Shown piece after piece: positions 1-5,787 of a stretch of DNA of 18,044 nt (within the stretch, counting starts at the first letter, position 1; the number at the start of each line of letters is the position of its first letter). Location of the stretch: the NCBI GenBank assembly GCA_002395925.1, contig DGVM01000060.1:1-18044 (forward strand), read 5' to 3'. The stretch comes from Bacteroidales bacterium UBA4284. GTDB lineage: Bacteria > Bacteroidota > Bacteroidia > Bacteroidales > UBA932. Made by a program: the position numbers and the translations under genes. The notes below the pieces were generated by a model. The model had not been told where the DNA came from. It was given only the letters and a program-made list of their open reading frames with translations, and searched no databases.

Positions 1-46
1 CGGGCGGGAATCGAACCCGCACGGCCGTTTCGGGCCAAGGGATTTT

Positions 47-771
47 CTTACCACTATGGCTTTCGCCACCATTCCTGTTTGTGGTCCGGACTATTCCTTC
101 ACCGTAGAGTTTGTCTCTTTAGGTGTGTCGTGTCTAGTCTCTGCACCTTCCTCCTTTCGAAGGCTTGGCTCAAGATTACCATCGGCTTTACCCGTTAAGG
201 CTTCCTTGAATTTACGACATTCTACATCGCTCTTTTCAGAACGCGCACTCAATCTTGCTCTTCCTCGATAATTATTTGTTAACGCGTGGCAATTAGGACA
301 TAACAACATAAGATTTTCCAATCTATTATCTGTATTATCTCCATTAATATGATGAATCTCCAGTGGAATAGGTTGTCCTTGCCAATAATCCAATTCGCAA
401 CACTCGCACCGATTGATGTTCGTTGCTTTTTTATAATGCTCTCGTAATCTCCAAGAGCATTTATACGTGGATTTCTGAACAAATAACTCGTTATAGTCAA
501 CACCTTTATTCGGTTTAAAAGACAATCCAACATTCCACCCTTGACCAGTAAAGTGACTTATGTCAATCCTCTGATCTGTAATTATCCTATTTATTGTCCT
601 ATAATTACCTCCTAAAGGCTTCAAACCTAACTGCCGCAAAACTCCTGCAATAGATTTATTGTCTTCTACTGCACGTTTTACGTCATCTATCGAATACTTC
701 GCTTTACTCATACGTGTAAAGTTAGTATTAACTCACGTGTATTCCAAATAATTATTTCAAAGAACGTTTCT
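47..771 (-). ncRNA. Group I (IC3-like) self-splicing intron in tRNA-Leu(UAA)
   Basis: The intron lies between U34 and A35 of the anticodon, the site used by cyanobacterial and plastid trnL introns. Exon 1 ends in U and the intron ends in G (position 47), as group I splicing requires. Conserved core blocks are visible: P at 199-213, Q at 167-177 (AATCTTGAGCC), R at 130-147 (GGTGCAGAGACTA...) and S at 86-99. Helices can be paired: P3 TGTCGT (214-219) with ACGACA (126-131); P4 TCAAG (205-209) with CTTGA (170-174); P7 GACTA (135-139) with TAGTC (89-93); P8 CACC...GGTG (100-125) with inner AGAG/CTCT. A P9-type hairpin TGGC-GAAA-GCCA is at 57-68. P1 can form between exon GACUU and GAGTT at 730-734, with U-G at the splice site. 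P2 may be the hairpin at 720-733. The endonuclease gene sits between the P2 region and P3 and runs on into P7. Confidence 0.93.
91..711 (-). CDS. Intron-encoded HNH homing endonuclease
   Basis: 206 aa. Residues ~6-45 look like a small helix-turn-helix (SIDDVKRAVEDNKSIAGVLRQLG) of the kind seen at the N-terminus of many phage and bacterial HNH proteins. Residues ~101-145 form an HNH nuclease with a zinc site: CxxC at 102/105, IHHINGD with H120/H121, N133 in RLENL and CPNCH with C138, C141 and H142. All expected catalytic and metal residues are present, so the enzyme looks active. The charged tail from ~165 to 206 is the reading of the ribozyme core P3 to P7, and the TAG stop is part of P7. Likely role: cutting intronless trnL alleles so that repair copies the intron in. 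ATG at 711 is used; no Shine-Dalgarno is seen. Base content is far more AT-rich than the neighbouring genes, which suggests acquisition. Target specificity cannot be read from sequence. Confidence 0.9.
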   Translation of the reverse strand: MSKAKYSIDDVKRAVEDNKSIAGVLRQLGLKPLGGNYRTINRIITDQRIDISHFTGQGWNVGLSFKPNKGVDYNELFVQKSTYKCSWRLREHYKKATNINRCECCELDYWQGQPIPLEIHHINGDNTDNRLENLMLLCPNCHALTNNYRGRARLSARSEKSDVECRKFKEALTGKADGNLEPSLRKEEGAETRHDTPKETNSTVKE

Positions 772-820
772 AAGTCCCTCGTGTCTACCATTTCACCACC
801 AAGGCGATTTGATGAGGGTG

Positions 821-851
821 CAAAGATACGGTCAATCTGGTGAAAATGCAA
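821..851 (-). promoter_or_regulatory. Promoter of the tRNA-Leu gene
   Basis: On the minus strand, TTG (849-851) is followed after exactly 20 nt by TATCTTTG (821-828), a full match to the Bacteroidota -33/-7 consensus TTG-N19-21-TAnnTTTG. The mature tRNA 5' end at 805 lies 15 nt beyond the -7 box, leaving a very short 5' leader for RNase P. Confidence 0.8.
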
Positions 852-860
852 TTAAATGTT

Positions 861-868
861 TAACTTTG
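861..868 (+). promoter_or_regulatory. -7 box of the HAD phosphatase promoter
   Basis: TAACTTTG matches TAnnTTTG exactly. It ends 11 nt before the ATG at 880, so the transcript would have an extremely short leader. No good TTG is seen 20 nt upstream (TGG at 838-840 is the nearest), so the -33 part is weak. The box lies inside an in-frame upstream extension of the gene, which argues against the earlier ATG at 856. Confidence 0.6.
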
Positions 869-879
869 CGCTCCCCGTT

Positions 880-1494
880 ATGATTAAAGCCATCTTTTTT
901 GATATGGGCGGCGTTCTGCTGCCCCTGTACCTCGACAGATGCATCGAGGCCTACCGCAACGTCGCCGGTTTCAAGGATATAGACAACTACCTCGACCCCT
1001 GCCACCAGAGAGGCTTTTTCCTGGACATGGAGGCCGGACGCATAGGCATGGCGCAATTCATCGACGAGTGCCTCAAGCACTGCGCCCCCGGCACCACCGG
1101 CGAAACCATCCTGCGCTGCCACAACGAATTCTTCGGCACACCCGACCCCGACAACGTGGCACTTGTCAAAGAGCTCGCCCGAAAGTACGACGTCTTTCTC
1201 CTTAGCAACAACAATGAACTCTCGATGACGCTCCACAGGCCCAACTTCGAAAGGGCTGGCCTGCCGCTCGATACGAGTTTCAAGAAGATGTTCCTCTCGC
1301 ACGAGATGAAACTTCTCAAACCCGACCCCGAAATCTACCTGCGCGCCGTCGCCGGAAGCGGACACGAGGCCGGCGAATGTCTGTTCATCGACGATTCGCA
1401 AAAGAACGTCGACGGAGCGCTCGCTGTTGGGATGCACGCAGCGCTGCTGCACCCCGGCGAATCCCTGCGGGAGTTGGTGGAAGCTAATCTTTAG
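880..1494 (+). CDS. HAD-superfamily (subfamily IA, YihX-like) phosphatase
   Basis: 204 aa, cytosolic. Motif I is FFDMGGVL with nucleophile D8. The usual second Asp of DxD is Gly (G10), as in the YihX/epoxide-hydrolase-N-like group whose motif reads FD(L/M)G. Motif II is LLSNNN with S109, motif III is K147 in LLKPDPEIY and motif IV is FIDDSQKNVDGA with D171/D172. A helical cap sits between motifs I and II (roughly 15-90). The family removes phosphate from small metabolites; YihX acts on glucose-1-phosphate, but the substrate here is not readable. ATG 880 is chosen over ATG 856 because homologs start MIKAIFFD and the promoter box overlaps the extension. The 3' end overlaps the convergent symporter gene by 11 bp. 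Confidence 0.88.
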   Translation: MIKAIFFDMGGVLLPLYLDRCIEAYRNVAGFKDIDNYLDPCHQRGFFLDMEAGRIGMAQFIDECLKHCAPGTTGETILRCHNEFFGTPDPDNVALVKELARKYDVFLLSNNNELSMTLHRPNFERAGLPLDTSFKKMFLSHEMKLLKPDPEIYLRAVAGSGHEAGECLFIDDSQKNVDGALAVGMHAALLHPGESLRELVEANL

Positions 1495-2644
1495 AGGCTA
1501 TCTTATCTATAATCAGCGCAATGGCACCGTCGCCCGTCACATTGCAGGCGGTGCCGAAGCTGTCCATGGCGATATAGAGCGTAATCATCAGCGCCTGCTG
1601 GGTGGCATCGAATCCGAGGATGCTCCCAAGGATTCCCAAGGCAGCCATTATGGCGCCGCCCGGCACTCCCGGGGCCGCCACCATCGTCACACCAAGCATC
1701 ATGATGAAGCCCAGCATCATCCCAAAGTCGAAGGGTTTGTCAATCATCAGCATAAGGGCTATCGCGCACGAGGTGATCTTGAGGGTGCTGCCCGAAAGAT
1801 GGATGGTTGCGCAAAGCGGGACCGTGAATCCCGCGACGTCTTCCCTAACCCCGTTGGAGACTGTTGAGCGAAGCGTAACCGGTATCGTGGCTGCCGACGA
1901 GGATGTGCCGAGCGCAGTCATGTATGCCGGCAACATTCTCCACAGCGCCTTGAACGGATTGCGACGGGCAATGAGTCCAGCGACCAGATACTGAAGCACC
2001 AGCAGGACCCAGGTCATGGCCAGGATTATGCCGACCACCGCCAGGAACGATCCAAGCACGGGTCCCACCTTGCCAGAGGCAGCCATGTCCATGAAGAGAC
2101 CGAAAATATAAAAAGGCAGCACCGGTATGATTACAGTCTCTATACTGCTGACTATTATCCCCTTGAGCTCTTCGAACAGGCCCCGCAGCTTGTCGGCGCC
2201 CGTGACTGCGATCCCCAGTCCCAGCATGAACGACAGCACCAGCGATGTCATAACGTCGGCCAGCGGAGGGATGGCGACCGAAAAGTAGGGAGCGAACTCC
2301 TGACCTGCGGCCTCAAGCTCCGAAAGCGCCCCCTTGGGCAGGATGCCCGGAAACAGATTGACGCTGAATCCATAAGCGAACAGTCCGGAAGAAACGGTGA
2401 AAACGTAGGCCAGAAGCACCGTAATGACCAGCATCCGGCCGGCCTTCTTGCCGAATTCGGCAATGGCAGGCGTAACAAGACCCACGATGATAAGCGGGAT
2501 GAAAAAGCGCAACAGCTGGTCGAACAGGCCGGTAAACGTATTGCCGGCACGCACCAGCCACGACGGGGCGAACTGCCCTGCAACGACGCCGCAGGCAATG
2601 CCGATCAGCACTTTGACTACAAGGGGAAGTTTGATGGATTTCAT
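1484..2644 (-). CDS. Dicarboxylate/amino acid:cation symporter (DAACS, GltP/SdcS-like family)
   Basis: 386 aa inner-membrane protein with about eight hydrophobic segments plus two re-entrant hairpins. Diagnostic family motifs are the serine-rich hairpin TSSSAATIPVTLR (247-259), the second hairpin AAPGVPGGAIM (323-333) and the last helix with D361...NVTGDG (368-373), which in the family binds substrate and Na+. The family's usual NMDG-type signature in TM7 reads HLSGSTLK here, a departure that may change substrate or ion use. The family imports glutamate, aspartate, succinate or serine/threonine with Na+ or H+; which one is not clear. The ATG at 2644 lies 3 bp after the stop of the upstream CotH gene on the same strand, so the two are probably one transcript. 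The 3' end overlaps the convergent HAD gene. Confidence 0.9.
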   Translation of the reverse strand: MKSIKLPLVVKVLIGIACGVVAGQFAPSWLVRAGNTFTGLFDQLLRFFIPLIIVGLVTPAIAEFGKKAGRMLVITVLLAYVFTVSSGLFAYGFSVNLFPGILPKGALSELEAAGQEFAPYFSVAIPPLADVMTSLVLSFMLGLGIAVTGADKLRGLFEELKGIIVSSIETVIIPVLPFYIFGLFMDMAASGKVGPVLGSFLAVVGIILAMTWVLLVLQYLVAGLIARRNPFKALWRMLPAYMTALGTSSSAATIPVTLRSTVSNGVREDVAGFTVPLCATIHLSGSTLKITSCAIALMLMIDKPFDFGMMLGFIMMLGVTMVAAPGVPGGAIMAALGILGSILGFDATQQALMITLYIAMDSFGTACNVTGDGAIALIIDKIASKD

Positions 2645-2647
2645 AGG

Positions 2648-3946
2648 TCACAAAACGTTCCGAAGCACGACAAGGCGCTCCTGGTATATCTGACTGAGCA
2701 GGGTGACGGCCTCATCGAAGGTCATCCGCTCGTCTCCGTTGATGATTTTTCCCTGATTCTGACTTGCATCCTGAGCAGGGTTCCACATGGCAAAATTGAG
2801 TCGCGCCGATTCGCTCAGAAGCGCCCGCCAGGCTTCGATTTGCTGAGGGATGGTCTCCAGGGCCGGCAACAGTTCCAGGAAACGCTCGCGCAGCTTCTGC
2901 CGGAAAGCCGGATCCTGCAGCAGGCGGTCGTACCATATCGCATGTTCGTTGACCAGTCCGCTACGGGCACCCGGAGATGTGTTGTAGGACAGCACTCCCC
3001 AGTCGAAGTCCCAGCAAGGGCCGGCCATCAGCTTGCCTCCCTCCTCCATATACATGAAGACGCTGCCTGGATTGCGCAGTTCGTGATTCCCCATAATCTC
3101 GAAAACCAACCAGTAGTCGATGAAAGAATCTACGTCTATCCATTTGGCGTAGCCCTCCTCGGGGTCGGCGAAACCCTCGCCGTAGATGCACGATGCGACT
3201 TTGTTTATATGGCTCTTTATAAAGATTTTACGATCTTCGGACAGATCTTCGGCATCGGGATGTTTGACTCCGAAAGGAATGCCGAGCTTGCGCCAGTCGC
3301 ATGAACCGTGGCTGTCTATCCACTGAAACTCGTTGTCGTAATGGAAATCCAATTCAAGCAGGAAGCCGTTGTCCTTGGAAATGTTGACCCGCTCGGAACT
3401 GACACGCACCTGCTCGATAAGGAGATAATTGCCGACGTGCCTGCCGTTGAGGACCAGCTCGACGGGCACGCAGCGGGGCGTCCAGGCAAGTGAGGTGAGC
3501 GAAGACACCTTCATGGAGACGAGATTGCGCATCATCGTGCGGTCCATGAAGTTAGCAAGCAGCACCCAACGCTTGTGAGAGGGCATCCCAAGCATAGGCG
3601 CAGCCTCCTTGAGTTTTACAAGGTATGGCTTCTTGGGCCAGCTCCACGTGGTGTTGCCGCGTCCGCGCACGCTGCATTTCAAGGGCATCTGGTCTGCATA
3701 CCCTCCGGCTCCTTTTACTTTGATGGTTGCGGGCACCTCTACGGTCTTGGACTTTATGGCTCGGGCGCCGTCGGTATTGATGTAAACGACAGGCAGCCCG
3801 GTCTCGATCACGGGATCTTCCGTCTGCACAGTATCTTCCTGGGGCTGTTCCGTACCAGGCCCTTCTGGTTTTTGGATAATAATATCCTTCCTGCAGCCGG
3901 CAAGCAGCAGAAGCAGAAAGCTTATGAAAAGTATCCTGGTTTTCAT
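2648..3946 (-). CDS. CotH-family kinase-like lipoprotein
   Basis: 432 aa. The N-terminus is a lipoprotein signal (LLLLLAGC, Cys18) followed by a Pro/Glu/Asp-rich linker (~20-48), which fits export to the cell surface in Bacteroidota. A small strand-rich segment (51-90) precedes the CotH domain (about 90-425), with RGRGNTTW (94-101), KRWVLLANFMDRTMMRN (125-141), LLELD (196-200) and the hallmark PCWDFDWG (310-317) containing acidic residues of the catalytic site. CotH proteins have an atypical protein-kinase fold; Bacillus CotH phosphorylates spore coat proteins. This bacterium is not expected to make spores, so the target is unknown. It is first gene of a two-gene unit with the symporter, driven by the promoter at 3955-3985. 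Confidence 0.88.
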   Translation of the reverse strand: MKTRILFISFLLLLLAGCRKDIIIQKPEGPGTEQPQEDTVQTEDPVIETGLPVVYINTDGARAIKSKTVEVPATIKVKGAGGYADQMPLKCSVRGRGNTTWSWPKKPYLVKLKEAAPMLGMPSHKRWVLLANFMDRTMMRNLVSMKVSSLTSLAWTPRCVPVELVLNGRHVGNYLLIEQVRVSSERVNISKDNGFLLELDFHYDNEFQWIDSHGSCDWRKLGIPFGVKHPDAEDLSEDRKIFIKSHINKVASCIYGEGFADPEEGYAKWIDVDSFIDYWLVFEIMGNHELRNPGSVFMYMEEGGKLMAGPCWDFDWGVLSYNTSPGARSGLVNEHAIWYDRLLQDPAFRQKLRERFLELLPALETIPQQIEAWRALLSESARLNFAMWNPAQDASQNQGKIINGDERMTFDEAVTLLSQIYQERLVVLRNVL

Positions 3947-3954
3947 TTATGAAG

Positions 3955-3985
3955 CAAAGATACTACAAGGATTGGATTATTTCAA
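3955..3985 (-). promoter_or_regulatory. Promoter of the CotH-symporter operon
   Basis: On the minus strand, TTG (3983-3985) is followed after exactly 20 nt by TATCTTTG (3955-3962), both perfect Bacteroidota consensus. The -7 box ends 8 nt before the CotH ATG, so the leader is only a few bases. It overlaps the opposite-facing MATE promoter by 14 bp. Confidence 0.82.
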
Positions 3986-4002
3986 AACTGCCCTTATCTT
4001 TG
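3972..4002 (+). promoter_or_regulatory. Promoter of the MATE efflux gene
   Basis: TTG (3972-3974) is followed after exactly 20 nt by TATCTTTG (3995-4002), a perfect consensus. The transcript should start near 4009 and have a leader of roughly 58 nt before the ATG at 4067, with AT-rich sequence and no hairpin that stands out. Confidence 0.82.
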
Positions 4003-4066
4003 CGGCCGGTTAGGAATGATAAAATAATAAGCTGCTCTCAGTTAATGAAAGATTTTTGAATGACTT

Positions 4067-5443
4067 ATGGCAGGAGAAAAAGACATACTGCTGGGGCGCC
4101 TGCGGGGCGGAGAGCATCTGACCGGAGGCGATCAGCTGCGGCTCACGATGATGCTGGCCGTGCCTGCAATCCTCGCACAGCTCTCCAGCGTGCTCATGCA
4201 GTACATCGACTCCGCCATGGTGGGGCGTCTGGGAGCAGGTCCTTCGGCCTCGGTAGGCCTCATGTCAACCTGTATCTGGCTCCTCAACGGCTTCACGATG
4301 GCCGTCATAACCGGTTTCTCGGTACAGGTGGCGCATGCATGCGGGGCTCGGGAATTCGACAGGGCCCGCAGGCTCCGCCGGCAAGGCCTGCTCACGGTAT
4401 TCCTGTTCGGAGTGCTGTTCGGAGCCGTCGGCGCCTCTCTCAGCGGAGTTCTCCCGCGCGCTCTCGGCGGTTCGCCGGAAATCCTGTCCGACGCATCCAC
4501 TTACTTCCTCATAGTATCTCTCTTCCTCCCCATAGGTTCGACCGGGTTTGCCGCCGCCTCCATGATGCAGGCCAGCGGCAACATGAAGATTCCCAGCATC
4601 ATATACGTTTGCATGGGAGTGCTGGATGTGATTTTCAACTACATCTTCATCTTCCTGCTCGACATGGGAGTGGTGGGCGCCGCATGGGGCACGGGCCTCG
4701 CAGAAGCGTGCGCCTCCGCCTTCGGCATCTGGTTCGTTTCTTTCCGTTATCCCGACCTCAAAGGGAAGGGTGAAGAAGGACCGGTACTGCCCGACGGCGC
4801 CACTGTCCGCAAGGCATTCGGCATAACGGGCCCGCTGTGGCTTCAGAACGTGGTGATGAGGGGTGCGTACGTAATGAGCACGCTGATAGTCGCTCCGCTG
4901 GGGCCTGTCGCCATCGCCGCCAACAGTTTCGCCATTACCGCAGAAAGCTTCTGCTACATGCCCGGATACGGACTCGAGGAGTCCGCCACCACACTGGTCG
5001 GCCAGAGCATCGGCGCGCGCAGGAAAGACATGGCCAGGCGCTTCGGATGGGTGACGATGGGAATGGCGGTGCTGCTGATGTCGCTTCTGGCGGTGGTGCT
5101 GTACATATTCGCCCCTGCCATCATGGGGCTGCTGAGCATCGATCCCGAGGTAGTGGAACTCGGCGCGCGCGTGCTTCGGATAGAGGCCTTCGCCGAAGGA
5201 TTCTACGCACTTTCCATCGTTGGCTTCGGCGTGTGCGCCGGCGCCGGCGACACCCTCATACCCACCATCCTCAACCTGGGTTCAATGTGGGTGGTACGCA
5301 TAGGACTCGCACTGCTGCTCACTCCGGCCATGGGTCTGGTCGGCTACTGGATTGCAATGGCTACAGACCTTACCGTCAAGGGTATAGCCTTCTTCCTGTA
5401 CGTGCGGGGAGGCAGGTGGCTGAGGCGCAGTGCGCTCAGCTGA
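4067..5443 (+). CDS. MATE-family multidrug/cation efflux transporter
   Basis: 458 aa, close to the usual 440-460 aa of the family, with about twelve hydrophobic segments forming two MatE halves (roughly 20-225 and 240-440). Family-typical stretches include PAILAQLSSVLMQYIDSAMVGRLG in TM1 and ASMMQASGNMKIP in the first half, and the matching GAGDTLIPTILNLGS in the second half. MATE pumps expel organic cations, drugs or metabolites using Na+ or H+. The substrate is not readable. ATG 4067 is used; a frame opened by ATG at 4060 belongs to a different, non-coding frame. The stop lies 2 bp from the stop of the convergent repeat-protein gene, leaving no room for a terminator between them. Confidence 0.9.
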   Translation: MAGEKDILLGRLRGGEHLTGGDQLRLTMMLAVPAILAQLSSVLMQYIDSAMVGRLGAGPSASVGLMSTCIWLLNGFTMAVITGFSVQVAHACGAREFDRARRLRRQGLLTVFLFGVLFGAVGASLSGVLPRALGGSPEILSDASTYFLIVSLFLPIGSTGFAAASMMQASGNMKIPSIIYVCMGVLDVIFNYIFIFLLDMGVVGAAWGTGLAEACASAFGIWFVSFRYPDLKGKGEEGPVLPDGATVRKAFGITGPLWLQNVVMRGAYVMSTLIVAPLGPVAIAANSFAITAESFCYMPGYGLEESATTLVGQSIGARRKDMARRFGWVTMGMAVLLMSLLAVVLYIFAPAIMGLLSIDPEVVELGARVLRIEAFAEGFYALSIVGFGVCAGAGDTLIPTILNLGSMWVVRIGLALLLTPAMGLVGYWIAMATDLTVKGIAFFLYVRGGRWLRRSALS

Positions 5444-5445
5444 CG

Positions 5446-5787
5446 TCACTGCATCTTGTGCATCTTGCTGCGGTTCCGCCAGCCTGCGTCGGACTTGTAG
5501 TCGGTGAAGAACACCACAATGTCGGCGTCGGACTTATAATCCACGAAATAAATCTTCTTCTTGGCGTCGGACTTCCAGTCCGTAAAGTACCAGAGGCCTT
5601 TGTTGTCGGTTGCGTCAGACTTGTACTTGCATTTGTACACTACAAGGTCCGCATCTGATTTATAGGTGGTTACGTACACCTTGACATCGGCGTCGGACTT
5701 GTATTTTACGGAATACACGGTCTGAGCCTTTGCGGCGAAGGTCCCTGCCAACGCCAGCAGAAGAACGAGGAGGAGTTTATTTTTCAT
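5446..5787 (-). CDS. Small secreted KSDAD-repeat protein (DUF6150-like)
   Basis: 113 aa. A Sec signal peptide (MKNKLLLVLLLALAGTFAAKAQ, split here only for length: hydrophobic 5-19, cleavage after AKA-Q near 22) precedes six tandem units of the form Y-x-x-x-Y-K-S-D-A-D-x-x-V (residues 25-103) and a short basic tail. I recognise the pattern as that of a widespread but uncharacterised family in Bacteroidota and some Proteobacteria, annotated DUF6150 as far as I recall. Regular aromatic and hydrophobic positions around a Lys-Ser-Asp turn suggest stacked beta-strands, and the Asp residues could bind cations; both are inferences. Its ATG overlaps the last 11 bp of the metal-chaperone GTPase gene on the same strand, so the two are likely co-transcribed and translationally coupled. 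Function unknown. Confidence 0.8.
   Translation of the reverse strand: MKNKLLLVLLLALAGTFAAKAQTVYSVKYKSDADVKVYVTTYKSDADLVVYKCKYKSDATDNKGLWYFTDWKSDAKKKIYFVDYKSDADIVVFFTDYKSDAGWRNRSKMHKMQ
5479..5715 (-). repeat. Six in-frame 13-codon tandem repeats (Y...YKSDAD unit)
   Basis: Coding repeats inside the small secreted protein. Units are 13 residues except the third (16 residues, with a DNKGLW insertion) and the last (11, ending in GW). The DNA word for SDA recurs as variants of gcgtcggactt on the plus strand. Silent differences between units show the array is old rather than recently amplified. Confidence 0.85.

Larger units (their letters stand above)
1..805 (-). tRNA. trnL(uaa): tRNA-Leu(UAA), interrupted by a group I intron, 3' end cut by the window
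   Basis: Exon 1 is 772-805 and exon 2 is 1-46, both read on the minus strand. Exon 1 gives acceptor strand GCCTTGG, a leucine-type D arm and anticodon stem AGGGA followed by CTT. Exon 2 begins AAAATCCCT and continues with a long class II variable arm (GGCC, GAAA-type loop, GGCC) and T arm GCGGG-TTCGATT-CCCGC. Joining them rebuilds stem AGGGA/TCCCT around loop CTTAAAA, so the anticodon is UAA. The last visible bases, CCG, pair with acceptor positions 7, 6 and 5 (the last as a G-U pair). About five final bases, including the rest of the acceptor strand, lie outside the window. The gene decodes UUA/UUG only after splicing. Identity is well supported; splicing itself is inferred from intron structure. 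Confidence 0.93.

Noticed and set aside
91..711. Free-standing HNH gene merely inserted beside a broken tRNA
   Set aside because: Exact tRNA halves, terminal G, and paired P3/P4/P7/P8 with conserved core blocks show a spliceable group I intron rather than a random interruption.
772..805. A tRNA-Leu with anticodon UAG reading straight through at 760-805
   Set aside because: The loop read without splicing (CTTAGAA) suggests UAG, but no 3' anticodon stem follows. Joining to exon 2 at 46 rebuilds AGGGA/TCCCT with anticodon UAA and a complete variable and T arm.
5444..5446. Bidirectional terminator between the MATE and KSDAD-repeat genes
   Set aside because: Only 2 bp separate the stop codons, and no GC stem with a T run is visible in the nearby sequence.
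5479..5715. CRISPR-like or satellite repeat array
   Set aside because: The period is in frame, the units diverge silently, and a signal peptide precedes them, so this is a protein repeat.
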